A DNA stretch of 64,000 bases. It comes from Gerris lacustris. Lineage: Eukaryota; Arthropoda; Insecta; Hemiptera; Gerridae. A program made the position numbers and the translations under genes. Positions 19,735-31,004 of this stretch are shown here, in pieces. The notes under the pieces were generated by a model. That model saw nothing but the letters and a program-made list of their open reading frames with translations, ran no database searches and was not told the DNA's origin. The stretch is from assembly GCA_951217055.1 (NCBI GenBank), contig OX578276.1, forward strand, positions 36,976,205 through 37,040,204. The letters run 5' to 3'. Numbering within the stretch: position 1 is the first letter of the stretch; each line of letters starts with the position of its first letter.

Positions 19735-22700
19735 TCTATATTCAGTCCTTTAATGGAACCTTTTCAGTATCCTCTGCTCTATCCACAAGGAAATTTGGGC
19801 TGGCATATTGGTATGGTAGACAATCGTAGGGGAAAACTGTCGAAGTACCATTATTCATTCATTCAAAATACTTTTATTTATTAAATTATATAATTACAAG
19901 AAGTTGTATAAAAGTAATTACGGCAAGGCATAGCCGTCTGCCGGAGAGCTTGCGTTAAACAGAAAATTCTTAACAAAAAATAAAAATTTACTAGTTATCC
20001 AAAATTTAAATATATAAAAAAAGAAATAATAAATAAATAAAAATAACCTGCATAAAAAAAAGAATTGTTAATATTATGTAAGTATAACTGGAAAAAAGAA
20101 GATAGCAATGATAATACTATAAATTACTTCAATGTATAAAATAAAAACGATCAATTTAATAATAAGTTAATAATATTAACTTTAACTTTATTACAGATTA
20201 GGGGAAATTAATGTGAAAAAGTACCATTATTCAAGAAGCCTTTTACTTTCTGATTTTAGATTTGCTCATTTCGGTCGGCTGTCACAAGCTTGGCAGGTTG
20301 AGCGATACGAAGAAGAGCGACTACGGTTCATCAAGTTTTCGCAGAGTAAGTCTACCACCGAGAATTCCATACGGATAGGGCCAATGGATGAACTTCTTCG
20401 CGTGCAACAGGACAGACAGGCTGGCAGTCACGTTATGACTGATATGGTCCGGGATGAAACCGTGCAGGGAGAAGGTGGCGTGCAACCTGGAAAAGTTTAC
20501 CTCCCAAGTACATTTACTGGCGGGCCAAGGTACATGAAGGTCCATTATGAAAACGCTATGGGACTTATGTCTCGTATGGGCTCACCTATCTTTTTCTTGA
20601 GCTTTCGTACAGTGCTTCTTGGGAGGAAAACAGAGGGCTTGCCCCCACGGTGGAGGACGAAGCGACCCAAGTACAGCATGTAGAGTTTTCCAGATCAAGC
20701 TTCTAGAACTTCTCCGAGTCTGCGTACTGGAGGAATGTTCGGCCGACCAACGTATATCGTTTATGTTATAGAAATGCAAATGAGGGGCCTTCCTCATACC
20801 CACATTGTATTTAAAATTGACAGCGGCGGTCTAGTTCAGGCAAACGATATTGACTCGGTTATGCGCGCAGATATTCCCTTGCAAGAAGAAGCCAACGGAA
20901 GACTAAGGAAGTTGGTGCTAAAACACATGATCCACGGTCCCTGTGGCACTGACCACCGCACCGACTTCCTGTGCTGGGACGCTGATAAAGGTGTTTGTAA
21001 CAAGTTTTTCCCCAAGCCTGCCTGCGAGACTCATGTTGACGAAAGAGGGTTCTTCGATACCGACGAGACTATAACAATAGAGGGGTTATAGAATGTTGAA
21101 ATAAAAGTATTCTGGTTCATGACGTACCTTACTATACCGGATAACTATTGAAATTTGAGGACACAAAAACTTGGAGCTTGCGCCTACTCGTCAAGTAATA
21201 AAATAACTCTTTAAATACCTGATGAAGGGTGGTTCTCTCCAGAACGTAACCGTTACTCCCCTGGGTAATCAAGAGGACGAGGTTGAACATTACGTGACGA
21301 AGAGGATCGTGGGTGCTAGCGACGCATGCTGGCGCCTCTTAGACGTTCCCATATCTAAGTCAGAGCCCAGCGTGGAGTGTCTTTCCTTACATCTCGAAGG
21401 CAAGCAGAGCCTAGTTTTTCGACCGGGAGACATAACAGAAGCAACCTCCCGTGCCACGTCTATGCTGTTATTGTATTTTAACCGACCAGGATTCAGTCTT
21501 TGATGATATTACTTACCAATACTTTTATGAACATTTCATCGTCCATTCAAGTGGTCCCAGTAATGCGGCATTGTATAAGCACCCGGATGGCCAAATACTA
21601 CATTACATCTCGCCGGCGCGGAGAAAAGGTATGCCGACTGATGTGGGTCTCGCCCAACCGAGGAGAACAGTATTATCTTCGTCTTCTCCTCAAGTCGACC
21701 CCTTGTCGATGTTACACCAATCTGCGGTCACGCGGAGGGCCTGATTGCCATTCATTTTATAATGTTGCCTGTAAGCTAGGCTTGGTCGAAGACGATGAAA
21801 AGTAACATTAACCGCTACGAGAGGCAGCTCAGTTCATGCTCGACCCTAGACTCCGTTCCTTCTTTGTACTCTTGAGCAACATGGGAGCTCCTGCAGCTGT
21901 TTTGTGGGATGCTTGCAAGACCTCACTTTGCGAAGACCACCTGGAACGGAATCCTAGAGACCCTGAGCTGGTCTTCAAACTTGCCCTCATTGAGATCGAC
22001 CGCACTCTTCGTCAACAAGGATTATGTTTAGCCAACCATGGTCTCGCCGATGAGCGGGATACAGATACAATATTTCTCAACAATCATCATCAACACAAAA
22101 TTGTTGATGTGCGGGATGACACGACTGAGATAGGCAGAGAGTTGCTCAACTACGACAGATCGCGCAAGTTGAAAAAGCTCGTACACCGGCCGACATCACG
22201 TGTGTTTTACTACGGGTGTCTCGCCTTTGGCGTTTGTTTAAGATATTCTCTCTGACAACACCACTCAGAACCAGAAGTTATTTTTCCTACTCCGACTTTC
22301 TGCTTGGAGTAGGAAATGGAACTATTCCTCCAATAGTCTTTGGAGAAGGCAAAGACAGATTATACCGTTGCACGGGGTGCGGTATCTCACATCTCTGGAG
22401 GACTTGATCGCCTAGTTATTCCCCTTGAACATCCTGCGTGATCCAGACCAAGCTGCAAACCGAGCAATCCTTTCCACTATAAATGTGAACGTCAAGGAGA
22501 TAAACGCGAAGATATATACCTCCTTAGAAGGCAACCTTCACGAAGTAAGGAGCGCTGACACTGTGGACAAAGAAGACGATGACGGCCTAAATGTAGGGGT
22601 ACAGCTTTTACACCAAGCTACTGGTGTGCCAGATCACGTCCTGAGACTCAACCTGAGACTCACTGACAGGTCACAAGAGCCAGGGGCAAACAATAGAGCA

Positions 22701-22862
22701 CGTTGGAGTTGACCTTCGCACTGACTGTTTCACACACGGTCAGCTCTACGGTTTATTTAGCGTCAGACGTCTTAGAAACATAACTGTCCTGGTCCGTCCC
22801 GTCCAGGTCCACGAAGGAGTAGCCTACGCAAAGAATATTGTGTACGACGAACTCCTTCTGTA
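19735..22862 (+). pseudogene. Helitron 2 Rep/helicase pseudogene
   Basis: Starting about 19755 (MEPFQYPLLYPQGNLGW), the frame is interrupted by a LINE tail and resumes in phase. It continues with KVYLPSTFTGGPRYMKVHYE, IEMQMRGLPHTHIVFKI (HUH pair H-T-H at 20795-20803), KHMIHGPCGT and KYLMKGG (Tyr region, ~21213). Later blocks are YVTKRIVGASDACWRLLDVP, RSFFVLLSNMGAPAAVLWDA and FSYSDFLLGVGNGTIP. The end has ILSTINVNVKEINAKIYTSL, a shifted SQGQTIEHVGVDLRTD and THGQLYGLFSVRRLRNITVL, finishing at the stop at 22862. The helicase core between the Walker A and mid motifs is deleted near 22205. It is only distantly related to Helitrons 1 and 3. Confidence 0.85.
19858..20218 (-). mobile_element. 5'-truncated LINE 3' UTR inserted in Helitron 2
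   Basis: A 361 bp AT-rich insert flanked by the 15 bp direct repeat AAGTACCATTATTCA (19843-19857 and 20219-20233). On the minus strand it carries GACGGCTATGCCTTGCCGTA and ends with GAATGAATGAATA, the simple-repeat tail of a LINE. Removing the insert and one repeat restores the Helitron reading (KYHYS-RSLLLSD), so this is a clean target-primed insertion. Confidence 0.85.
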
Positions 22863-23292
22863 ACACCATTTTGAGCAGGGAATTAGGGCGGGGGACATAC
22901 CCTAAAAAAGTCGCCGATTTTTTTTTTAATTTTTTTTACAAAAAAAGGGGGACATGGCTCTAAAAAATAACATTTAACTTTTTCTTTGGTTTGCCTTTAA
23001 ACAAAGTCCCTGTCGGATCTTCAATTATTTATTTTCTTTTCTTTTTCTTCGGGCAGCATGTTAAGGGATCTGCCTTTAAACGAAGTCCCTGTCTTATCTA
23101 CAATTATTTATTTTAATTTCATTTTCATCGGTTTTCTTCGGGCAGCATGTTTACATGGGCCTACGTTTGGGCCTAAGTAAGGAATGAACCTTTAGAGAAA
23201 AAGGAAAAAGTCTAAACAAAAAAAGTCAATTCATTTTGACAGGAAAAGTCGAAGAAAAAAAAAATTCAAGTTAAATCAGAAAAAATTTAAAA
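22863..23292. repeat. Spacer with an ~85 bp tandem duplication
   Basis: Units at about 22985-23065 and 23072-23155 share GCCTTTAAAC(A/G)AAGTCCCTGT, TCAATTATTTATTTT or similar, and CTTCGGGCAGCATGTT. It lies between Helitron 2 and a Copia-like gag and may include that element's LTR or leader, but no LTR boundaries are evident. Confidence 0.55.
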
Positions 23293-24187
23293 ATGGAAGA
23301 TTATCGAAGAACAAATGAAGATGAGTGGAGTAAAAATACCATTATGTTACGGGAAAAATTTCATTGCATGGAAGTTCCGAATCAGTGCTAATGGCAAAAG
23401 GATTCAGTAGCATTTTGGAAAAAAAAACTGGTCCAACAACTAGAAGTACTGACTGCGAAGAAGCAAGACGCTGAGACGATGTCTATAATCGCGTGTGCAT
23501 TAGAGGACGCTTATGTTGGTCTAATACTAACATGCAAAACATCAAAGGAAATTATGGTGGTTAAATATAATAAAGATAATAAAACAATAAATAAAAATAA
23601 TAAAGATAAAAGGTTTGACAGTAATGTTGACAGGATAAAAGCCAAGGTGAAAAATGACTTGGCTAGACTAAATATGAGTAACGAAGAAACTTGGGAAGCA
23701 TATCTCGATCGCGCTGAAAGGCTGTTCGAACAAGCAAGAACGCTCGGAGCAGATGTTAACAACGAGGAAATGATAATTGGAGTACTTCGAGGACGACCAG
23801 ATAGATATAATCACATCGCAATGCAATATGACAACGCACAGCAGGCAACGCTGATGCATATTCGAAGAAGGTTTCACTGGACGAAGAGAGGCAGAAAAAG
23901 CAAGTAGAAGTAAAGTTAGAATCGAGCGCAATGAAAGCTGGTCCTAGTTCTAATACCTATAAGAAACGAAAATGTTTTATTTGTTCCAAAACCTCACACA
24001 TAGCGAAAGTGTTGGACTCTTTCGCCGATTTTTTTGTATTATTATAATTTTATTTATATACGACATAAGAGCCCAAAATGACAAGACGCTGGCGGTTCGT
24101 ACAAAAAGCCATAATAACAAAATAGACCAGGATAACATTACAATATTAGACACAGAAGTAAATGAATCCAAACGAAAATATCTTTGA
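23293..24187 (+). pseudogene. Copia-like gag with zinc knuckle remnant
   Basis: From ATG 23293 pieces read MEDYRRTNEDEW, then (ORF 23479-23907) a UBN2/gag-type block: IIACALEDAYVGLILTCKTS, KEIMVVKYNKDNK, VKNDLARLNMSNEETWEAYL, RAERLFEQARTLGADVNNEE, GVLRGRPDRYNHIAMQYDN. After a stop, another frame gives KKRKCFICSKTSHIAK at ~23960-24005: the C-x2-C-x4-H part of a CCHC knuckle whose final Cys is lost. This is the normal order of Copia gag. No Copia integrase or RT follows. The tail ORF to 24187 (TKSHNNKIDQDNITILDTEV) has no recognised domain. Confidence 0.75.
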
Positions 24188-24902
24188 CGCCGCGTACATA
24201 GCCATAACAAACAACACTATGAACTATAAAGCAGATTCAAATGATATAAATAAATTTTACTCGGCTATCCAAAACATAAAAAAATACCATATCAAATCAT
24301 AATTCCAGCTACAAACCTAATATAAAATATCTCGTTTAATAAAATTATAATAATACAATAAATAATAGTACTCATGATAGATAAATGATAAAATAACAGC
24401 TCTTAGTAATAAAAAAATAAAAGGAAAGTAAATCTAGATGTTCTCAGTGTTAGATGTTAATAACTTGTAAATAATTGGTAGGTTTAAACTCAGGTTACTT
24501 CAAGCTCCCATGTGATAAATTGTTTAATAGTTTTAATTGTTATTGGATACGTTGTTCAAATGATGTTATGTTTCTTTAAACCTGTTAGTTGAGAGAACCT
24601 GAGTTGAACCTGAGTTTAGTTGGAGAGTCACGTCAAAAGACGATTCTAATTTTTATATAGATGAATATTGTCAAATTTATTAAACATGTGACCAAATCTT
24701 CGTTTACCGGTAGGTTCTAGTTAATTATATTTTTTATTTGATCCCATTTCTAAAATAGTTTATTTATGTATCGTTTTTATTTTTACCTAGTCAGAACTGT
24801 ATTTTATAAGAAGCTATAATGATGTTTCAGGCACGTCTATGCCCCGGAGTGGGACGAAATATAGCCATTCTTAAGTTTATAACACACATCGTTTTATCCG
24901 TT
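24188..24902. other. AT-rich spacer
   Basis: No gene or RNA supported. GAACCTGAGTT occurs twice in quick succession at ~24595-24620, with an inverted relative AACTCAGGTT at ~24488, forming a loose inverted repeat. Confidence 0.5.
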
Positions 24903-24961
24903 CGGAGAAAAGGTATGCCGACTGATGTGGGTCTCGCCCAACCGAGGAGAACAGTATTATC
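24903..24961 (+). repeat. 59 bp exact copy of part of Helitron 2
   Basis: Identical to 21619-21677, coding RRKGMPTDVGLAQPRRTV in both places. The flanks are unrelated apart from a CACGTCTATGC match a little upstream. Confidence 0.9.
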
Positions 24962-25254
24962 CCTTCACGACCCACACTCTACATTTTTAGTTAATATAAA
25001 AGGGACAAAAAGAAAAAACTAAGTTTTGTTTATAGATAACAAATATTTTTACACCTCAACATCCATCTAATAGATCCTATACTGTTAATAATGACGAAAT
25101 ATAAAGATAACGTGAACTTTATTGATAAATAGTACCGTAATTATTTATTTAGTGTTATATAATACAATTATAAATTAATTTATTTTTTGGGGTTTATTAC
25201 AGAGGCTTATAACCATTTTGTGATTAACCAACATTGGAGTGAATACTCAATACT

Positions 25255-25440
25255 GAGGAAATACTGACCATTGAGGGAACCTGGCAGAAATTTAAGCATC
25301 GCCACAAGAAGGAAGACCACATCAAGCGGTCACTATTTAGCTCCTACCTTGTTGAATTTTTCTGGAGAAATACATTCAAACATACTTTCCCGAAAGCACT
25401 TTTTTTTCATCCATGGAGAGAAATGAGAATGTTGAGTTGA
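25255..25440 (+). pseudogene. Merlin transposase C-terminal fragment
   Basis: The frame gives LTIEGTWQKFKHRHKK, then RSLFSSYLVEFFWRNTF, matching the Merlin/ISXO2-like block 'TNTIEGTW-KFKHRHKK...LFSSYIADFLWR'. The catalytic Glu of IEGTW is kept. It lies upstream of an N-terminal fragment, so two broken copies or a rearrangement are present here. Confidence 0.8.
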
Positions 25441-25599
25441 TTGATTTGTCAAATTCATAAAAAATATTGTTCTTAAAAATGTAAACTAGTATAATACCGT
25501 AGTGTTCCCACTCGCATTCAACAGGACTGGTAAACCCGGATGGATCACCAACACCCCAACATCATCACGTCGTTTATTAGGTAATTTAGGTGAGTAACC

Positions 25600-25885
25600 A
25601 AGTAAAGGAGTGCCAAAGAGGGCCCTGATTGCCACCAGATAATGACGTTAAGAGCTCCACCTAAAACTGGATATGTACAAAAAAAGGTCCAAAAACGTTG
25701 GGAGCACTTTAAGTTACTTTTGAGAAGGCGCTCGTGTCAAATGAGGACATTATTGTGTTGTCTTATGCGTGGAGTAGACGCAGTTATATTTATAAAGACA
25801 TTCAACATGCGATGTAAAAGCAGAAAGGGAGGTCAATATTAACAGTAACGATAGTTGATTGGTGCAACTTTTTTAGGGAAAGAGA
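25600..25885 (+). pseudogene. Merlin transposase N-terminal fragment
   Basis: Around a stop the sequence reads DCHQIMTLRAPPKTGYV, matching the CPDCQKNMTLKAPPKD block of the copy at 47.9 kb. It passes through a frame-shifted helical part (YIYKDIQHAM) to TIVDWCNFFRERE at 25850-25885. Unlike the copy at 51.6 kb, no intron interrupts after NFFR. It is cut by a hairpin-headed repeat at 25887. Confidence 0.7.
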
Positions 25886-25889
25886 GTTT

Positions 25890-26106
25890 TTTTTTTGCTT
25901 CCGAGCTTACCGAAGGTAACGGAAGCTATGTGATCGTTCTGAAGAACGAAAATATTTTATATCTCCGATTTCAAAAATTCCAAGACAGAAATTCGTTTCA
26001 GACATCAGGGAACATTTTTGGTCCCGTGTCTGTCTGTCGTTCAATTTTTGCGAACCACCATATCTTAAAAACTGCACTTCCAATTTTAATGAAATTTGGT
26101 TGGTAG
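25890..26106 (+). repeat. Hairpin-headed repeat family, copy A (5' part)
   Basis: Begins TTGCTTCCGAGCTTACCGAA, whose ends form a nested hairpin (outer GCTTCC/GGAAGC, inner TTACC/GGTAA). It continues with CCTCCGATTTTAAAAATTCC-like sequence, CGTTTCAGACATCAGGGAAC, TGTC repeats and GATGAAATTTGGT-like sequence, then diverges. Open frames across it are not genes. Confidence 0.85.
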
Positions 26107-26349
26107 GTCATAATTAGCCCATTGTTGGTCCCATATCAGTTTCAACCTTCTGCTCTTATTCGTTTATCTTCCACATGCTCACAAACATACATTTATTTAC
26201 TGCCATATCTTTAAAAGTAATCATTTGATTTGTATGATATTTTTATGGTTTGTCGAAAGTAGCCTGCAGATAACACCTGCCTTTTTTCAACTTTCTGCGC
26301 ACTTTAAATCGTGCTAAATTAATATGTCTTATACTATTAAGCCGCATGG

Positions 26350-26900
26350 CTAACTGACTCACTGACTGACATTAATGTTTACCCACTTCCAGAAGAGCTA
26401 GAGACTTGCGGTTTGCGCCATTCGAAGCTCAATGTCCATATTATGAACAAAAATAACTATAAAAAGTTCACTTTTCCCCCTTCTTCCCCCCTTAAAAAAA
26501 TAATAATGGGCGACTTGATTTTTAAGCTGGTTTGGGGGCTTATTGCGGCTAAACGGTAAGTCGTATTTGAAAATAGATAGCACAAGTGGTAACTGATTTT
26601 AAAAGATCCACAACTTTAGTCCTATGAGTTTTTGTCGTATCATCATCGGTTGTACCTTAGATGGTGATAATTTTGTTATTTTTTTCCATTTTTGTCTTTG
26701 AATGGCCATAGTTTCTATAATAGTTGGCCGATTTTATTTCTGATTGCGGCGATTGAATCTCACACTAATGCTCTTTAAATTGAATATATTTTATTTCATT
26801 AGTTCATCTTACTTGGTGAGAACATGAGAGTAAACTTTTTCCCATGTGCCGTGTCACTTGACCACTTTTTTTGGTTTTTAATATTGTGTCGTATATCATT
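26350..26900 (+). repeat. Dispersed repeat beginning with CACTGACTGAC
   Basis: Shares blocks with 31005-31600 and 33136-33731: TAATGTTTACCCACTTCC, GAGCTAGAGA-like sequence, CGCCATTCGA, ATTTTTGTCTTTGA and GAGTAAACTTTTTCCCA. C-rich tract at ~26475-26492. Non-coding. Confidence 0.75.
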
Positions 26901-26914
26901 TTAAAGGCCTTGTA

Positions 26915-26965
26915 CATTATTATATTTAATAATGTACATTAATGTACATTTATGTACATTAAAGC
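26915..26965. repeat. TGTACATTA-rich short palindromic repeat
   Basis: Four TGTACATTA-type words in 50 bp, each centred on self-complementary TGTACA. Simple sequence. Confidence 0.7.
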
Positions 26966-27374
26966 TATTTTATTTGTTGATTTTTTAAAAATTTTGTACA
27001 TGTACTTTAGTACCGATTTATAATTTTGTTGTAGGTTAAAGAGTTTAAATACTTTTTTGATATTAGGTTTTTTGTTTATATGTATTTATTAGATCAATGA
27101 ATGCCCTTTTGTATTGTTTATTTTTTAAAAATATAATTTTGGCACCTCAGAGTACAGGGGTACAAATGTTAAAGTTAATCTTTTATAATATGATGTATAT
27201 CGTTGAAAAGCTCTTGCATAGTAGATTAATTTTTGTTATATTGTATTTTGTGTTATTTTTAGTTTTGAGAGGGGTAAAATAAAAAAAAAAAAACTTTTTA
27301 TACAGCGGTTTTTACGATTTAGTTGCAGTTTTATATTTGTTTATTAAATTAATTATATGTGTGCTATTTACGTC

Positions 27375-27655
27375 ATTTAAAGTTTACGTTCACGCGAGCG
27401 TTGCGCTTGAATGCTTGGGCGGATAACGGTTTCCGACGAACTCAGCCTGGGCATTGGTAAAATGAACATGTGTACCAAATTTCATCTAACTCGGTGATCT
27501 TGTACTCAAGTTATCGTCATGTGTAGATTTCGTGACGGATTTTGCGTGACGGTGATTTTGAGACGGTTATTTTGTGACGGTGATTTTGGTCGTTTTTTTC
27601 GGATTCACTCCCGGGCTCCAGAACGTACCACAAGGAACTTCGTTCCAAAAAAATC
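27375..27655 (-). repeat. Hairpin-family core, copy B with alternative end
   Basis: Minus-strand core of the family (CGTGAACG, CCGAGTTAGATGAAATTTGG-like and ACATGTTCATTTTACCAATG). Instead of the GCTTCC hairpin, the head reads GGAACGAAGTTCCTTGTGGT followed by GGAGCCCGGGAGTGAATCCG. The same head occurs at 55.86-55.92 kb. Confidence 0.75.
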
Positions 27656-28227
27656 ATTTAAGAAGAACATTAAATAGAAATTTTATTGCAAAAATAAAAC
27701 AAATTAAAATACAAAACTTATTATTTTTTTCTATAATAAAAATAAAATTCTAAATTGGATTTAAATATATATAAAAAAAAATCTTTCCCCTTGAAAATCG
27801 GAAATATGATATGGTACCGATTACAATATTTTGAGATTCTATGAATTTTTTTATCATGAAATTTCTATGAAACTTTAATATTTCTTCCAGGTGGCTCCTC
27901 AACATGATTTCCTTATTTCCTCGTCCCACTGTACACAAGGTCTTTTCTTTTTTTTCATAATCTCTAGAACTAATTAATTATTTTATTTGTCCATCTTTCG
28001 ATTGATTCTCTTTCGTCCTGGCAACGTGACCCACCCAATGACTTTAATTTTCAATTATTATTCTGCCAATATCTTCCAATTAGTTCTGCCTATATCTCAT
28101 TTAATAATGGGCTTTGTCTTCTATATTTCAGCTTTTTTTCTAATACTTCCAATTCGCATCTCTAGAGACTCCGTATATGTCCTTAAACTTTTTTCGTGCC
28201 TCACAGTTGTTCTTTGATACAGGGTGG
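27656..28227. other. Spacer of unknown origin
   Basis: AT-rich. A less AT-rich part at 27990-28220 has open frames but no recognisable domain. No gene supported. Confidence 0.4.
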
Positions 28228-28757
28228 TGCAGCGCGGATGACCACATTTTAAATGGTCACCAAGTACTTAATACTAGAGGTAGGAGATTGATATAAAGCA
28301 AATTTTTAAGCAAAAATGTGGAAGTTAACAGGACATGAGGCAAATTTTTAAGTGTGGCAGATAATGTCCGATAAATGACGCCTTGTCGATTTACACATTC
28401 TTAGAGGCGCTCGGCGAAGTTGCGCATCACCTTCTCTAACATCTCGTCAGGGAATCCGACTATTCATCCCCTATTCAAAGGATAACGAAATGGATACTGG
28501 TTTCAACAAGATGGAGCCGCTGCACACACAAATGTTTAAGGATCACGTGCGTCAAATGTTTCTAGGTCGTATGAATAATGTGAATGTGGAAATCGACAAG
28601 GACGTCATTTATCGGATATTATCTTCAACACTTAAACATTTGACTTATGTCCAGTAAACTTCCACATTTTGGCTTGAAAATTTGCTTTATTTCAATCTCC
28701 TGGCTCAAGTATTAAGCAAACTGTAACAATTTAAAATGTGGTCATCCGCGCTGGTGA
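28228..28757. mobile_element. Palindromic mariner-derived MITE-like element
   Basis: Arms of about 175 bp: left 28228-28405 starts AGCGCGGATGACCACATTTT; the right arm ends at 28757 with its complement. Shared inner words include AAAATGTGGAAGTT, CCGATAAATGACG and AAATCGACAAGG. The centre encodes YWFQQDGAAAHT-like residues (~28497-28533), the second catalytic block of a Tc1/mariner transposase. An AGGGTGGTGC tip precedes the left arm. It looks like an internally deleted, inverted-duplicated derivative. Confidence 0.75.
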
Positions 28758-28924
28758 ACTAATTTCAGAATGTTTAGCCATTCTCTGTCTATGATCATGT
28801 TCAGCTTCTTTAGTGTACTTTCCAGTAGCTTAATAAATATCTTTCCAGAGGGCACATCATCTTCTTCACTTATACCTACCTCGCTGCACTGCTTTAATTT
28901 TTTTTTTTATTACCTACAGATATT

Positions 28925-29205
28925 TTCATTTTTGTTCTGTTATACATGAAATGAAACCGCTGCTACACAATTTTTTGATGATTTTATTTTGATAAACGGA
29001 ATCAAAAGTTTTCTTGAAATCCACAAAACTATGTACTAAAGAGAAGTTACTCCCGGGCACTTCTAATTAGCTGTTTTAAGACAAAAATGTCCGCTGTTGA
29101 CGTGTTCCTCCTGAAGCCAGTCTGAGCTGCATCAATGTTTTCATATATTCTTTTAGTTAGTAAAGACATAAATACCTTATACATAATAACTGGCAAAAGA
29201 CTCAA
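28925..29205 (-). pseudogene. LINE reverse transcriptase fragment
   Basis: Minus-strand reading: FMSLLTKRIYENIDAAQTGF, RRNTSTADIFVLKQLIRSAR, then after a one-base shift NFSLVHSFVDFKKTFDSVYQ. This is the RT stretch leading to motif A (FVDFKKAFD), with its catalytic Asp. One frameshift; the rest of the RT is missing. Confidence 0.8.
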
Positions 29206-29407
29206 ACATGGTCATTAACTAAATCCGAAGCACAGAGGGCCAAGTAGCGAAGTATGCTAGGAGAGAATCATCAAAACGAAGATCTGAGAAAGAGGACCAG
29301 AAAAATGAAAGATTCGCAGTAGATAAGTTGTACAAATGGATAGACATGATGCTAGGGTAATGGCATGGCCCTAAAGTACGGACTAAATACATATGCCACA
29401 TCCTTTT

Positions 29408-29870
29408 TTCTTCCGAGCTTACCGAAGGTAACGGAAGCATTGTGTCCACTTTTGAGAACGAAAAAGTTTTATGCCTCCGATTTTAAAAATTCCAAGACAG
29501 AAATCCGTTTCAGACATCAGGAAACATTTTTGGTCTCGTGTCTGTCTGTCTGTCTGTCGGTCTGTGTGTCCGCGAATTATGAAACGTGCGACGATAACTT
29601 GAGTAAATGTCAACCGATTTTGATGAAATTTGGTAGACATGTTCATTTTACCAATGCCCAGGACGAGTTCGTTGGACAACGTTATCCGTCCAAGCGTTCA
29701 CTAGCAACGCGCGCGTAAACGTGAACTTCAAATTTAAAATTGGAATTTTAGGTCGGGAAAAAAATCTAACTTCATCTATTCAATGAGACAAACATTTTTT
29801 TCAAATACTATTTATCAGTAAAACCAACAGCGACACCGCTATGAAGTGTTAAAGATCGCTAAAACTAGAT
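29408..29870 (+). repeat. Hairpin-headed repeat, copy C
   Basis: Full head (slightly altered, CTTCCGAGCTTACCGAAGG), five TGTC units, the CGCGAATTATGAAACGTGCG and GTTATCCGTCCAAGCGTTCA blocks, ending near GATCGCTAAAACTA. It lacks the distal GATGCGAGGAAGC end. The protein-like frames here (SVCLSVCVS and the like) come from the TGTC microsatellite. Confidence 0.85.
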
Positions 29871-29890
29871 TTAAAATAATTTAAGATTTT

Positions 29891-30482
29891 GCTTCCGAGC
29901 TTACCGAAGGTAACGGAAGCATTGTGTTCACTTTTGAGAACGAAAAACTTTTATGCCTCCGATTTTAAAAATTCCAAGACAGAAATCCGTTTCAGACATC
30001 AGGGAACATTTTTAGTCTCGTGTCTGTCTGTCTGTCTGTCTGTCTGTCGGTCTGTGTGTCCGCGAATTATGAAACGTGCGACGATAACTTGAGTAAATGT
30101 TGACCGATTTTGATGAAATTTGGTAGACATGTTCATTTTACCAATGCTCAGGACGAGTTCGTTGGACAACGTTATCCGTCCAAGCGTTCACGAGCAACGC
30201 TCGCGTAAACGTGAACTTCAAATGTAAAATTGGAATTTTAGGTCGGGAATAAAATCTAACTCCATCTATTCAATGAGACAAACATTTTTTTCAAATACAA
30301 TTTTTTAGTAAAACCAACAGCGACACCGCTATGAAGTGTTAAAGATCGCTAAAACTATTAATAATTTTTACACTATAAACAATATAAGAATAATGTAATA
30401 TAACTATTATTTTAATGTTAATATAACAATAAAGTACATGATAGGATGCGAGGAAGCTATGTGCCACACTAATTGGCAGTCT
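29891..30482 (+). repeat. Hairpin-headed repeat, copy D (full length)
   Basis: From the GCTTCC hairpin to GATGCGAGGAAGCTATGTGC and CACACTAATTGGCAG, about 590 bp. The terminal GGAAGC near 30452 echoes the head. Non-coding. Identical to copy E. Confidence 0.85.
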
Positions 30483-30609
30483 ATTTTTATTTAGTTATTT
30501 TATTTATTCATTTATGCTTTGTCAATTTCGACAAGTTAATATTTAATCACATAAAAGTGAAAAACTAATAATACAAATTATAAAAAAAACTCTGTCAGTC
30601 TCTCTTGTT

Positions 30610-30978
30610 AAAAAAAAAAGAATATGCCTATCTCGAGTTGAAAGGGCGGCTGAGTCAAAGATTCCTTTTACCGCGATCAGAGTGTCAGGGAGGGAACATC
30701 AGTTAAAACTTAAGAGGAAATATAAGGTAGAAATACCATCAAGAGCCAGATGGGAACAAGGAGAGATAAAATTCGATAAGGAGACTCTGGTGGCATACAC
30801 GGATGGCTCGAAGAATGAAGCCGGAATGTCGGGTGCGGGACTGTTCTTGGAAAAGTCCGGCACCAAAGAGAGTTTCCCGTTAGGCACACTCACCACTGTT
30901 TTTCAGGCGGAGATCTACGCCATCCTAGAGGTGGCAAGTCAGCCTAAGGTGGTGGAGGCAACAGCTAAATCTATCTGA
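30610..30978 (+). pseudogene. LINE RNase H domain fragment, unit 1
   Basis: Open frame to 30978; coding similarity begins upstream of ATG 30682 (LSRVERAAESKIPFTAIRVS). The RNase H signature is TLVAYTDGSKNEAGMSGAGL and TVFQAEIYAILEVA, with the catalytic Asp in TDGS and Glu in QAE. The later Asp and His of the domain are missing because the frame ends soon after EVASQ. About 120 residues remain of a LINE ORF2 C-terminal RNase H. Confidence 0.8.
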
Positions 30979-31004
30979 ATAATATACAACCCCCTGTGAA
31001 ACTC

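Noticed and set aside
29365..29718. ORFs with SVCLSVCVS or TDRQTDRQ strings in the hairpin family
   Set aside because: Translations of the TGTC microsatellite; they recur in every copy in whatever frame the repeat length allows.
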